Shown: positions 13,787 to 25,760, counted from the first letter of the stretch. The stretch is DNA of 64,000 bases from Lunularia cruciata (GCA_948567375.1 OX419755.1:58539945-58603944); one strand, 5' to 3'. Notes: a model not told the origin generated them from the sequence alone. A program made the numbers and translations.

Positions 13787-13927
13787 AGTACATCGAGTAC
13801 ATAGCCAATATCCTGGAAGAAACATCATGAAGAGAGGAGCTAAACATGCCATGTGAAATCCTATTAAACAATTATCACACACCAACATAGTAACAACTCC
13901 ATTAGAATAGCCACATAACATACACCG
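13787..13927 (-). pseudogene. PHD finger following the integrase (older copy)
   Basis: The minus-strand frame has an unbroken C4HC3 pattern: CMLC, then VCDNC, GFHMAC and WLCTRC. The spacing is C-x2-C, 11 residues, C-x2-C, 4 residues, H-x2-C, about 15 residues, C-x2-C, with a Trp two residues before the last pair, as in PHD fingers. Such fingers typically bind histone H3 tails, depending on lysine 4 methylation. Here it lies between the integrase C-terminus and the polypurine tract, where chromoviruses carry a chromodomain, so targeting of integration to chromatin is a reasonable inference. The domain is readable, but the polyprotein around it is broken. Confidence 0.75.
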
Positions 13928-14199
13928 CAAGCCTACATGTATAGTTGCCAAGCTTAGGTCCATAATGCCATCAATGTTTGGGAGGTGGCATGGTGTACAA
14001 TTGCAAATATGATCCTTCTAAACAACACCATCAAATCCTTTTGATACGAGGACTCTAGAAGGCAAAACTTTGCATATTCTCAAGATAGTGTAGCCTATAG
14101 TTACACCAAGTGTGGTTGGTACAATTTGCTATAGATATACATAATCACCCAAATGAAATCAACAGATTGAGGATCTATAAGCTCCTCCTCCTCCTCAAA

Positions 14200-15300
14200 T
14201 AGTAGCATAGCATAAGGTATCCCTATATTGAGAAATCACTAAGTTCTCAAAGGCCATTGGCATCACTTTCCAAAAGGTCTCACTTGTAGAGAACATGCGT
14301 TCATCCATACATTTGGATCTTCCAAGTCCAAAATTATAATAACATCACAAAAAATGGCCATAGGTAAATCTAGATCTTGCCCATAGAGTAGAAAAATAAG
14401 GAGAGAATGGTGCTAAGGAGGCTTGCCGATTGCATTGATAGCCCATGGCCAACCAAGGAAATTGGAGATCACAATCTCCCAAGTGATATTTCTGCAAACT
14501 GTTGTTACACAATCCTCTTTTCATTATTTGAACCATTTTCTCTACTAAGCTATTTTCTTGAGGGTGATCTTGGGAGGTTGTATGGTGATTGATCAAGGCT
14601 TTGTCATACAAGACTTAAAAATTTCCCAAGAACTTTATATCTTGATCAATCAAAACCTCAATTGGTGCACCAAAATGACTAAGAACCTGATCTAGGAATG
14701 AGTAAGGTATCCTTTCAATAGACTTTTCAAGAAGTGCTATCAACTCAATCCACTTGGAGAAGTGCTCCACCATAACCAAAATATACTAACAATGTCTCAC
14801 AATCAATGATAAGGGTCCAACAAAGTCCAAACTCCAATAGTAACCTACCTTATGATAGGTAATGGGTATAATTATGGCATTGGAGCATTAAATGATGCTC
14901 TAACTTGGTCACATACCACACATTTGGTATGAAATTGCTATACATCAGTTTGTATATCATACCACCAATAATGATTGGTAATTGATATTTTGGGGTAAGC
15001 TATATGTATGCTTTACTCCAAGATGTCCTAGCTCCTCATGAGCATGACGTATCAACTATGGTCTTTGAAATGAAAGTTGTACTACTTGCACTCTACCATC
15101 CTCCCATACATAAAAAGATGTTTTAATTCCAATATAAACTGCTTGGCTCTCTAAATGATAATGTGTCTCTCCTTGGCACCAATTATGCCACCCAAAACAC
15201 TAGTGCAAGGATAATCTACCACTAAGACATAATTATGAATATATCATTGACATGTAACAATATCTCCACTCTCTACATATGTGATCTCAACAACTCTTCC
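14200..15300 (-). pseudogene. Ty3/gypsy-type integrase remnant (older copy)
   Basis: The clearest part is the frame at 14,345-14,611, which contains TTSQDHPQENSLVEKMVQ, the region around the catalytic Glu of DDE integrases, followed by LQFPWLAMGY and FSPYF, the usual C-terminal core. Upstream on the minus strand, sequence up to about 15,300 aligns by eye with the integrase of the younger copy, with many stops and frameshifts. It lies between RNase H and the PHD finger. It cannot be functional. Confidence 0.75.
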
Positions 15301-15399
15301 TATGTGCCATGAAAGAGATACAATCAAAGCATCAAAAATATATACAAAAGGTAGATGCATGACAACTTTGCACCATCTTCTCATTTATCTCACCATGCT

Positions 15400-17350
15400 A
15401 ACGTGCTCTGATTTGATTTGCTAGTTGGGACATGGGTTTCTATTCATTTGGATCATCGTTCACCACTTTATGTCGGTGAATAACCATGAAATCATACTCT
15501 TGTAAAATTAGAGCACATTATGCAAACTTCCTAAAACTCTTGTCAAAGTACATCAACCACTTTAGTGGCTGATGATCAATGATGAGAGTAAAGGGTTACC
15601 AAATAGGTAACATAAAAATGTGCTATTACCTACACTACTACTAAGCACTCTCTCTCAAATGAACTAAAATTCTAATTGTTAAATGCTAAATTGTTGGAGT
15701 GACTAGCATAGGCCACCATAAACTCCTTCTCATCATCTTATTGTGCAAGCACTACTCTAAGCTCAAACATACTCCAATTAGTATGAACTTGGAATGGTCA
15801 CCCTCTAATCAATCTCCAAAAAATAGAAGCAAGAGTCAACCTCTCCTTGAGCTCTGTAAAAGCTCTCTTTGGCTCATCTCTCAAACACCACTCATGTGTT
15901 AGCTTTGTCAAGGCCTTGGGAATAACACTAAATCTTCTATCAAGGATAGAAGTTTACCAATGCAAGGAATGCTCGCTCTTTGCTCACATGGAATACATGC
16001 AATAGCTCCAGCTTGGTTGTTTGAGCACTTGTCAACTAGGGTAGATAGTGTGATCCAAATACTCAACTTGCTCATGGAAGAATCTACACTTCCCAAGATG
16101 TAATTTGAGTCCATGAGATCTCAATTTCTCAACCACCTCCAACAAATGTCTCTCATGCTATAATACCAATAGCTAGACATATCATCTAGAGGTGAAAATT
16201 GGCTTGGTAACATCCAAAAGGATGTCATGTATGATGGGCTAGGTAGATTAGATAGAGGTGTTTCCAAAAGCATACTTTTACTAATAGTGAAAAAGCCTAA
16301 AATAGATTGAATTTGTAATACCAAAAGCTAGATATATTATCTAAAGGTGGAAATTAGCTTGGTAACATCATGCAAAACATCATTAGAAGGATGTTTTGCA
16401 TGATGTGCTAGGTAGTTTAGATAGAAGTATCACCAAAAGAGGACTTCTATCAATAGAACAGGTTTAGCCTAGAAACTTTAGAGCCGATTTTAGAGGCCTA
16501 TACGGATGAATTAGGCTAAAAATGTGCACATTTTCCTCCAATAGGGGAAAAGTTGGCCTTCCCTCCTCCCAGGTTTTTCTTGTCAAGAGCTTTCCAACAA
16601 TATCTCACCCACACAATTTGGAGATTCATATAGGAAGATTCCCTAAAGATTCCCTTTAGTTAAAGATGGTTTGATCGACCAGATAGGATCAAAACCAACA
16701 CGTCACCTATGCATGCAACCAATCTAAGAGCACAGCTTGCTTACATATCACCAATCCATGTATTGATCCAAGGGTAGAGCTTTCTTTGGTGTTATCTCCT
16801 TTGGTATATAATACATGCAAGGTGCTCCTCTGGGGCATTGGAAGTTGAGTATGAAATTGTGTGTTTCTTCTTTTGTGTTTCTCTTCAGGTCTCCTACCTT
16901 AGAAGATTACACATGCTCCTCCATAGTTGTCATATAGACCAAAATGCTATCAATATAACACCTAACAAACTCTAATCTTGCTAGGATCTTGTCCATAACC
17001 TTATGGAACTTGGCAAGAGCATACCCAACAATAAGAACCTCCACTGATATAATACGTCCTTGCCATGAGGATCAATAGCCAAATTTGTTATCTTGGACTT
17101 ATCCTCTTCCTTGATTGGTAATTGATGATATTCCACTCAAAGATCCAAAGTATTCAAAATCTTTGCTTGCCCAATTGTATCAAAGATCTCCTTTGGTGTA
17201 GGCATAACATACTGATTAGCACTAGTTTTTCAATTAATAGTACGGTTATCTCTACACATCTGCTTATTTGTGTAGTTGCCATACATATCCTTTTTGGCTA
17301 GGATCACTATAGTTAAATTATACTCTACATGTGAAACCTCCACCAAACTA
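15400..17350 (-). pseudogene. Reverse transcriptase/RNase H remnant (older copy)
   Basis: At about 16,940-17,000 the minus strand reads VMDKILA...CYIDSILV, the RT active-site region, in which the expected YIDD is YIDS. The downstream thumb and connection part (LGSVDSSM, then ACIP) is at 15,908-16,114, and RNase H plus connection sequence continues to about 15,400. Solo LTR copy C (16,159-16,911) is inserted within the RT. Frameshifts and the active-site change rule out activity. Confidence 0.7.
16159..16911 (+). mobile_element. Solo LTR, copy C
   Basis: Same family as copy A. It starts TATAATACC (mutated from TGTAATACC), ends GATTACA, and is flanked by perfect 5-bp repeats CATGC (16,154-16,158 and 16,912-16,916). 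An internal second start-like TTTGTAATACC lies at about 16,313, showing the internal duplication of the first roughly 160 bp. It is inserted in the older element's reverse transcriptase. Confidence 0.88.
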
Positions 17351-17599
17351 GCTTCAAGGTCTATACTTTGGCTCTAAATGTATACTCTCTCCATATCACT
17401 ATATTTGAAGAGATATAAAAATAATGTATCAGTAGTCATCTCAATCCAAATACAAGATATTTTTAGAGCACCCAAATCATTCATACTAAAAGCAAAACAA
17501 CTCATGTAGCTCCTCAAGAACATCCAAACTCTTTGTCTTTCCCCTCATGTAAGCTTAGGTCCAATGTTCGGCTCCAAAGTATCCTCTATAACTAATGTA

Positions 17600-20220
17600 G
17601 GAGTGGAAGATGCACTGATTGGCTACTACATCAAGCCCTTGGGAATAGTAATATAATGCTCCTAACCGCTTGAGTTCCTAATCTTGTAACTCCATCTATA
17701 TTGGTTGTAAGATCCATATATCCTTAGTTGCATCCCAAGTAGACCAAGGGTGTAACCCAAGTAGACCATGTTTATTTGCATGAATCCCAAGTAGACCACT
17801 CTCACTAGTAGCCATTGGTTGTGTCCCAAGAATACCATGCTCACTTGGTCCATAGCATGTGCTTGAATCATCTCGATAAGCACAAAGCTCACAAGTGTTT
17901 GAGTGATGATGCTTGTCAAGCCCATCCTATGATACTTTACCCAGCCAAGGCTCACAATCCAAGTAAATTTTTTTAGGTCTATAACATGATTGTAATGTTC
18001 TAAGGATAAGAGAAACTCCAAGAGAAACACTCAAGAAACACAAGGTTTCATTCCTCAATACTTTGATGCCCCAAAGGAGCACCTTACCTTTATTATATAG
18101 CAAAAAGGATCCACTCAAAGAGAGCTACACCCTTGGATAAAATACATGGATTTTTTGTATGTCAATAAACTCCATCCTTAGATTAGCTATATGGATTGGT
18201 GACATGTTGATCCTTGTCCTATTTGGGTGGCCAAACAAGTTTGACTAAAGGCAATCTTTGGAAAATCTCCATATATGAAGCTAGAATACCATGGATGAGT
18301 AACCATTAGAAAGCTCTCAATGAGACAAACTGAGGAGGAGAAGGCAATCCTTTTTCCCTACAAGGAGGAATTTTTTTATTTGTTGTGGCCTAATTCATTT
18401 GTTTAGGCTTCCAAAATTAGCTCTAAAGTTTTTAGGGTATTTTTGACTTATATCCTATTAGTGGAAATATTCTCTGGTAACACCTTTATCTTATCTACTT
18501 AGACCATCATTTATAACATCCATACAGATATTACCAAGTCAATTTCCACCTTTAGATAATTTTTCTAGCTAATGGTATTACATTCACCTAGCACATGATG
18601 CTTTGATGCCTTTGACATTGCTAAAATAGCAATAATATTGGTAGGAAACCCAATGCTTGCTCTCTCTTATTGGCATTAGGCTCCACCAAATGCTATAACT
18701 ATGAGTCCCAAACAAGTCTAAGACCTCACTCTTGGAAAGGATGTGAGCCTTAGAAAGTCATGAGTGTAGATAAAGCTGCTCTAGGCTACCCAATAAGGTT
18801 CACCATTGCTATAGGTAGCCTATAAACTACTACTATTGTTTGAGATTGGTGCTCAACATCCAAAATATCATGAATTGTAAGGTGGAATAGTAGTTGAATC
18901 CCATCACAAGCTTGCAATAAATTTTTTCTAAGTAAGAAGTTTGTCCACCAAAGACAACGATGATGGGCCCAGATCCAACTTTGGCTACATCCAACAACAT
19001 GGTAGGTCCCATTCAAGAACAGATTTGATGTGCACTTGCCACTACCAGTGTACAAGAATCACCCATCAAAGGGATATTCTCCAAAATATAGATTGGACAA
19101 ATGGATTCATGAACATAAAGATGTTATAGTATAGATGTAAACACACTAGGATAAGGATCTTATAGACCATGATCCTTGACATGGCCATCCAAAGATCACC
19201 AAATGAATAGGACCATGTATCTTCAATCCTACTCCCCCAATAAGGAAATATTTACTAGTAAGGTCTGCTAGTAATATTTGATTGCTGACATTGGTAATAA
19301 TTCAAAATACCAATAGGCAAAGTGTGCCACATGATGTAGAAAGACCTACCAAGCAATCTCATCTCTCTCCATATACAAGTACATTTGAACAAGTATACTT
19401 TTGTTAGTATTGTAGCTAGTCTAGAGTTAATCCCACCAAACAACTCCAATAAACACACTCCCTCTATTGGATACTTCCAAGCAATAAGTATGGCATTCAA
19501 AGATGCCATTCAAAGTTTATTATATTTGAATGCCACATTGTTTGCCATACCTTAGAGTTTATTACCTCCGAGGTAATAAACTTTAAATGGCATTCAATCT
19601 ATGAATGGTATCTATTGGATATTTCCAAGCAATAAGTACTAGAGTGTATTACCTCAGGGGTAATAAACTCCGGATGCTCATCTTCACACTGGTCTCTTGG
19701 TGGTACAAAGGATCCATTCCAATGTTGTTGCACCAAATGATTTGCATGTTATTGCAATGCTTCCTTGAAACTCCACAATAGAACATCCAAGGTGGATGGA
19801 ACAATCCCACTCATATTCCCAATCCAAGTGATCTTCTTTGGTACTGGAGCATCCTCCACATGGTCATTCCACTCCAACAAGTCACCAAGCCAAGTAATGG
19901 AACCACTAAAAGCTGAAATTGATGCCATGGTCCTTGATTATAATGAGCTAAGACTACCATTAATAAAGTGCACTAATGTGCAACATACCCATCCCTCACC
20001 TTATTGAAACATGGCGTATAGGAAGCTATCTCCTTCCAATAATCAATACTAAAACTCATGGGGTATAACACTACTCCACCAACTAGCACATCCTATGACT
20101 CTAATATTGTTGCAATGATGTGAGCTCTCATCACAAAGCTATCAATCAGATGACTAGGTTGAATATGGACAACAAGCACTCCACATGTGATGTATTGTAT
20201 AGAACCACCTCTTAGAGGTT
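17600..20220 (-). pseudogene. Cytosine-C5 DNA methyltransferase remnant with C-terminal part of protease (older copy)
   Basis: On the minus strand the order is: protease C-terminal segment (about 20,220-19,990); motif I as LLELFGG (about 19,434-19,455); motif IV with PCQG, catalytic Cys kept (about 19,178-19,195); motif VI as LENIP (about 19,069-19,085); the motif VIII region CLWWTN (about 18,930-18,960); and a late conserved block EPNA (about 18,655-18,690). Solo LTR copy D interrupts the sequence just after that block. The family methylates cytosine C5 through a covalent Cys intermediate. Frameshifts and stops make this copy inactive. The same motif order occurs in the younger copy at 24.4-25.8 kb, so the domain belongs to the element. 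Confidence 0.78.
17991..18582 (-). mobile_element. Solo LTR, copy D
   Basis: Same LTR family in reverse orientation: on the minus strand it starts TGTAATACCATTAGC and ends CATTACA. It is about 592 bp and has no internal duplication. The flanking 5-mers (GTGAA and ATCAT on the minus strand) do not match, so the target duplication is lost or the copy was rearranged. Confidence 0.75.
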
Positions 20221-20648
20221 TGTAGTGTTGCATCTAGATTGCTTGGACACAGGAGTTGCAATGATAGTAGTTAGAGTTATTTTAGTAGTTTCTTGGAGAC
20301 TACTTTCCAACGGTCAAATTTTGTGTTCGGGGTATTGACTTCATGGTAAGGCCTACTGTCACTTTGCACCGTTTGCACCATCGAGTGTGCCGTCAGTAGG
20401 ACCATTAGGGTTCTAGACCTAGCTCGACTTCAGGGTTATACTTTTGAAGTGTAGCTCCAAAGACTCACTTCTCTGATGTTGAGCCTTTGAGTTCCTGGCT
20501 ATGGTGGACAGAGGCCGGCGAGTGTCAATTGGATTCTCTTAGCTAGAGTAGGTGTGACTTGACTATAATCAGTGCCCAATTGTTAGCAATTAATAGAGTG
20601 ATAGATCAGATACTGATTTGAGTTGAATGGATTCAAGATTGTAAACAA
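20221..20648 (+). repeat. 5' terminal repeat A1 of the younger element
   Basis: It begins TGTAGTGTTGCATCTAG and ends TTGTAAACAA. It is 428 bp and matches 32,350-32,779 (about 430 bp) from end to end. It lacks the roughly 119-bp B block that precedes A at the 3' end; the DNA immediately upstream belongs to the older element instead. Confidence 0.8.
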
Positions 20649-21959
20649 TCTAATTACATCAGAGAAGTGAAATCAAGGGGAAATTGGGTGCACAACCTTT
20701 GAGTGTTGGTAGTATCTCCAAGCTCGGTGGATCGTTGGTAGCTCAATTGAAGTAGTTTTTCCATGGTATGCAAAAGCTCGTTGCTTGATGGAGATTTGGT
20801 AGTAAGGTAGACGGGGTGCGGAGGTGCTTGCCAATTTTTGAGCATAGAAGGAGCAAATTTTAAGCAATGGTTGTGATTTTGAGCTCAAGAGGTGAAAGCA
20901 AGACCAATTTGTTGCGAGTTGGGCTCATAAAGTAAAATTGAAGGTGGAGTTGTGAAGCTATTCTCATGAATCTATGATTTGGAAAAACTCATGTTTTCAA
21001 TTTGGCTCAAGTGAAGAGTTAGTGAGAGATTTGACGGTCAGCCAACTTTAGGGTTTACATCAATTTTATGTCAGATTTTAGCCAAATTTGGAGGAGTTTT
21101 GCTGGTTGGCCAAATTAGGCCTCATTTGGTTGAATTTTGGTGTTTAGGGGTTTTGAGGCATAGGGCTATGGGCTATGAGAGGTTACAAAGGGCCAACAAG
21201 CAAGCTTGCTAGCATGAGGCTAGCTAGTTTTGAATAGATCTTGGTCATTGGTTGGCAAAATCTGCACATCTTGCTAGATTGTACGCAACAAGGTTTGACC
21301 CTAGATCTCTTGTTCCTAGACTAGTGTCCTTGCCAACTGGTCCACCCTCACTTGTTGTCCTAGTGACTATGCCACTATTATCTATACACTTGTAGCTTTG
21401 GCTAGGAGAGGCTATTTTGATTCCATTCTTGGTGATCCTGGTAGCTTAGGACTTAGATATGAACTTCTCTTATGTCAAATGCCAAATGGTGGCAGAGTCA
21501 ATCCCATGTTGTTTTATAAGATGGAGAGTTTTCATTTAGATTTCTTGTGATTTGACCTCCTCCATTCTCTGATTCCTATTTGTGCACCATGTTTGTGAGA
21601 GGTGCCATGACTTTTGAACGTTGGTGTTCTGGTGTGCTCTCGGTAGTGAAGTTGGAGTGATGACCAATCAGATTACCTTTGTTTCTCTCCGGCAAGGTAG
21701 GAAATGATGGCCTGCAGATTGTGAGAGTGCGTGTTGTGATGGTAGGTTACAAGTTGCCCTTTCTCTTAGTGTAGTTATCTTTATTAGAGTTACATTAGTG
21801 GATGGTGCTTAGTTGACATTGGCACTTGGTGGTGTTGGCACTTACAATTGCAGTTTGTGGTTCCGGTTTGCTATTGTAGTTTGTGGTTGCGGTTACTTTA
21901 TCACAAGGGAGTTCTTTGGGGATTCTAGAGGAGATAGCCCTACTGTATGCTGTGGGTTT
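20649..21959 (+). other. Untranslated leader with possible primer-binding site
   Basis: Just after A1, TTACATCAGAGAAG (about 20,653-20,666) shares ATCAGAG with the common initiator-Met tRNA primer site but lacks the TGGT start, so the site is uncertain. The older element has a similar TTACATCAAAGAAG at the same place. The rest is a long leader without a clear reading frame; it contains the antisense tRNA-like sequence at 21,290-21,350. Confidence 0.5.
21290..21350 (-). other. Antisense tRNA-like (pol III box) sequence in the leader
   Basis: On the minus strand, GTGGACCAGTTGGCAAGG resembles a tRNA A box, and about 40 nt later AGGGTCAAACCT resembles a B box. The spacing is that of a tRNA. The equivalent place in the older copy (36,966-37,030) has the same two boxes. 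It could be an old tRNA-derived SINE inside the element or part of the element itself; it is too degenerate for a working tRNA. Confidence 0.5.
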
Positions 21960-23570
21960 ACTTGGAGTGGTACTCGGTATCAACTTGTATCTCAAGTTCC
22001 AATGAGGGAGGAGATGACTCTAAGTTGGAGTTTGACACAAGAGTTGATTCAGTTGAGAGTGCACTTGGTGTATCCTCATCGTTGTTGTGGGACATGGGCA
22101 AGATTTATGGGGCCCTAGGCATTACTTTGGTACAATGGATATTATTGAGTTGGATGACTTCATCCAGGAGTTTGATAGTTGGTGTGATCAACAGCAGATG
22201 TGGAACCCAACTTTGTTTACACCCTTCATGGCATGGAAGGGGTTGTTTCAGCATCTAGAGGGTCCGCCAATGGATGACTACCATAAGTTCAAGAGAGCTC
22301 ATTTGGAGGAGATCGAGTTATAGAGACAATATTGGTCTCTAAACCATGTGTCTATCACTTTAGGGTTGGTGGCCAGGAGTAGATTGGTTGTACCTACAAG
22401 TTTTAGTGTTTAGTGGAGCTAGTGGAGGTGCACTAGTTGGAGATAGTGCTACTACGAGTGGAGGTACCATTGTAGGAGGTAGTGTGGTACCGGGGTTTAA
22501 CCCCATGGTGGAGATCTTCTAGTGTTTGAGGCAGAACTACCAGGGAGTGTGAACTGACAAGCTGAGGAGCTTGCAAGAGTTCCAACGGAAGGCTAGAGAG
22601 AGCCTACGTGAGGCATACGCTTGCATGAGGCAGCTGATCAGTTTCACTCAAGGAGTTATTAAGGCCCAAGTAGTCCTATTTTGGTATGGGATAATGGATA
22701 GGGAGTTGTGACATAGAGTCCATGATGCTACGTTGTTACAAGCTACTTTGCCTACTTTGGCAATTGTCTTTGGTTTGGTTGAGCATATTGAGCTCAACAT
22801 GGTGGAGGAAAGAGTGGTGACATATGGATTTGGTAGGGAGACCTCATCCACAATTGTGACTTCTTTTAGAGTGCACCACACCCAGTTGGTTTTTGAGGAT
22901 AGGGTGGACAGCCTAGATCCTATGGAGCGATTGGAGGGACTAGTGGAGTTAGACCCTTACTTTCATTTTTGGGTCAGCAGTAGCCAATGAGTGGTAGTGT
23001 TGCTTGTTGGACTTGTGGTGGACTTCACCATCGAAGAGAGTGTACTCAGGGTAGTGGACCTAATACCTTGGGTGCATCACAGCCAGCACAGAGGCAATGT
23101 GAGCATTGCCATAGATTTGGTCACACTAGTGACCAATGTTTTGACCTACACCCGGAGTTATGGAGTGGTAGGGCTACTATGGTAGGTAGTAGAGGAGATC
23201 CAATTCATGGAAGACAAGGTGGTAGAGGTGGTGGTAGAAGATCTACATCTAGTAGGGGTCTAGAACCTGCCCTTACTTCTAATACAACTAAGGCTACTCG
23301 GATTGAGCAATTGGAGCAGAGATTGGCTAGTATGGCCATTGCTCAGAGGAGATCAGATTGGTGCTAAGGCTTCCACCTCATATGCTGGTGATAGAGATGC
23401 TTTGGAATTCATGTGCGGAGCAACACAGGTGGATGCATCTGCAGAAGTGACTAGGAATGCAGTACGTGCTCCAGAGCCTAGAGGAGCATCAATGGAGTTG
23501 GACCCACAAAGAGGAAAGGTTGTTAGACAGGTCAGACTTCCCCAATCTTTGACACTATTTGAGGCATTAT
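21960..23570 (+). pseudogene. gag remnant with two CCHC zinc knuckles
   Basis: The capsid-like part reads IIELDDFIQEFDSWC (from about 22,139) and continues through FQRKARESLREAYACMRQL (about 22,576-22,635), the Arg/Glu-rich helical region typical of Ty3 gag. It ends in two nucleic-acid-binding knuckles: CWTCGGLHHRREC (about 23,005-23,045) and CEHCHRFGHTSDQC (about 23,099-23,140), then a Gly/Arg-rich stretch. The start codon is not certain; homology with the older copy suggests coding sequence already near 21,980. Several in-frame stops and at least one frameshift are present. The role would be particle assembly and RNA packaging. Confidence 0.75.
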
Positions 23571-23572
23571 AG

Positions 23573-24400
23573 ATGACATCCATGGCTCCTAGATATCCCA
23601 ATGCAGGTGTGGTAGGTGGTGATGGAGTGCATGATGGACTACTTGCTAATCAGCCACCTACTACTACAAAAATTGAGTCTAGCATGATGTTGAGGGCGGC
23701 TCAACTGATTATGCGGCATCCTTTGTTTTCGGCCAATGATATGTTTACATTGGGAGTTGACCCAGCCCCAATGTTCTGGTTGGCTGCCACACTGTGTGAG
23801 AGTAGGGATGATGTGATTCCTACTACTAGAGCAGAGGTGGTTGATAGTGGAGTTGACTTGGTTGAGGAGCATGGGATCCGTTCAGCAACCAATGGTTTAT
23901 GGCATGCATCAATGGTTAGACTGGAGGAGTTGCCAGCTAGACCGGCCTTTGAGAAAGCATGGTTCACACCTGGTGTTGTCTTATTGGATAACTAGAGGGG
24001 GATTTTCCATTTGGTGGGGCATTCAAGGAAGGTCTATACACCACAAAGTAATCTTGTTAGACTTTGGTGCGTAGCCTCTTATGTTGGGGAAGGTTGTAAT
24101 TGTTGGTCTAGAGTTACGGAAGACCGATGTGGAGAGATGTCCATTTTAGATCCAAACATCTCTAGGTGGTGGTTTGACATAGTACATCACATGTGAGGAG
24201 CTTGTTGTCCAAGTTTAGCATGGTCATCCGACTCATAGCTTGGTAGTGAGAGCTCAGGCTATTGCAACAATAACTGAATCATATGATGTGCTAGTTGGGG
24301 GAGCAGTGTTATACCCCATGGGTTTCAACATTGACTATTGGGAGAAGACAACCTCCTATAGACCAAGTTGGCAGTCTGGTGAGGGACACGAATGTTGCCT
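23573..24400 (+). pseudogene. Linker and retropepsin-like aspartic protease remnant
   Basis: The first part (23,573-23,995) is an open 140-codon linker frame with no known motif. Downstream, LLDFGA followed after one stop by PLMLGK (about 24,053-24,090) is the D-T/S-G-A active-site loop with Thr replaced by Phe, and YDVLVGGAVLYP (about 24,276-24,311) corresponds to the C-terminal hydrophobic-Gly block of retropepsins. Four or so TAG stops break the frame, but no frameshift separates it from the methyltransferase, so protease and methyltransferase were one polyprotein. The older element was interrupted at the equivalent of about 24,160. Confidence 0.7.
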
Positions 24401-24419
24401 ACCAATACGCTTTAATAGT

Positions 24420-25760
24420 GGCAATCTTGGCTCACTACAGTCCGAGACCATGGCAACATCAATTTTAGCTTTCAGTGGTGCAATTACTTGGCTTGCTGAC
24501 TTGTTGGAGTGGAACACCCATGCAGAGGATACTCTAGTACTAGAGGAGATCACTCAGATTTGGAGTACGAGTGGGATTGTTCCATCCACCTTGGATATTC
24601 CATTGTGGAGTTCAGAGCAGGCATTGAAGCAACATGCAAATCAATTGGTGCAACAGTCTTGGAGTGGAGCCTTCGTACCATTAGGAGATGAGTGTGAGGA
24701 TGAGCCTTTAGAGTCAATTACTTTGACACCTGTAGATACCACACTCATTACTTGGCAGTATCCAATAGAGGGGATATGTCTATTGGAGTTGTTTGGTGGG
24801 ATTAGCACCGGACTAACTGTGGTATTACAAGCGGGTACACGAGTACAAAGGTACTTGTATGTAGAGAGAGATGAGACTGCTAGGCGAGTCTCTCTACATC
24901 ATGTGGCACACTTGGCCTATCGATATCCAAAGTAATTATCAATGCCAATAGTCAGAGGTTACCAGAAGGCCCTACCAGTAGACATTTCCTTATTTGAGGT
25001 GCATGATCTAGAGAGATATGGACCTATTCACTTGGTGATTTTTGGATGGCCATGCCAAGGACATACACATGCTGGCCGATGTTTGGGTCTTCAAGATCCT
25101 TGTTCTAGTGTGTTTTGGAAGATGTTACGGATACTACAACATCTCTAGATTTTTTAGTCCGTTCTTCCAGCTTACTTTTTGGAGAACATTCCTTTGATGG
25201 GTGATTCTTGTACTAGAGTGATGGTGAGTACACATCAAGTCCATTCTTGGATGGGACCTACTGTATTGTTAGATGCAGCCAAAGTGGGATCATGGGCTCA
25301 TTGTCTTTGTCTTTGGTGGATGAACCTCTTACCCAAAGAGGTTTTACAACGTGTTTATGATTGGATTCAATGACTTGACCACATCCTTGTTGGTGATATC
25401 TTGGATGTTGGGTGTCAATCTCAGATAGTGGTAATGGTTGATAGGTCACCTATGGCAATGGTGAACCTAGTTGGACAGCCTAGAGCCGCATTTCCCACAC
25501 TCATGAGTTTCCTAGGCTCTCATGCTTTTGGAGAGGGAGAACCTAGACTTGTTTGGGACTCACAATTATAGTAGTTGGTGGAGCCCAATGCTGATGAGAG
25601 AGAGCGGATGATGGGTTTTTGCACCAACATTACCACTATTCCAGCATTATCAAAGGCATCCAGGCGTTAGGTGTTAGGTCAAGCTATGGACCTGAATTGT
25701 TTTTGACCTGGATTGTGAGCCTTGGCTTGGCAGAGTAGCGTAGGATGCGCTTGATAGGCA
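24420..25760 (+). pseudogene. Cytosine-C5 DNA methyltransferase domain of the element
   Basis: One reading frame carries the ordered motifs of C5 methyltransferases: motif I LLELFGGISTGL (24,779-24,814, SAM binding), motif IV FGWPCQGH (about 25,041-25,064, with the nucleophilic Cys at about 25,053), motif VI LENIPL (25,179-25,197), a motif VIII-like CLWWMNL (about 25,305-25,330), a late block EPNADERERMMGF (about 25,581-25,620) and a motif X-like LGQAMDL (25,674-25,694). The gap between motifs VIII and X would be the target-recognition region. The only breaks I find are stops (for example TAA at 24,933, TAG at 25,146 and 25,155), with no frameshift. It lies between protease and reverse transcriptase and recurs in the older copy. 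The likely role was methylation of element or target DNA. The subfamily (DNMT1, CMT, DRM or DNMT3-like) cannot be settled by eye. Confidence 0.85.

Larger units (their letters stand above)
13032..20220 (-). mobile_element. 3' half of the older methyltransferase-bearing gypsy-like element
   Basis: Read on the minus strand this runs from inside the protease (near 20,220) through cytosine methyltransferase, reverse transcriptase/RNase H, integrase, PHD finger, a polypurine tract (13,617-13,630) and terminal repeats B-A-B ending at 13,032. The other half is at 33,642-38,405. The two break points fall at the same place in the family sequence (equivalent to about 24,157-24,162 of the younger copy), so one element has been cut by the younger insertion. 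Solo LTRs interrupt it at 16,159-16,911 and 17,991-18,582. No flanking target duplication was found: TCCAA is at the 13,031 side and GTCTG at the 38,406 side. Confidence 0.8.

Noticed and set aside
17991-18582. Target duplication for solo LTR copy D
   Set aside because: The flanking 5-mers do not match on either strand, so none is claimed.
24240-25373. Host DNA methyltransferase gene
   Set aside because: It is in one frame with the element protease, has no introns, is broken by stops and is repeated at the same place in the second copy.
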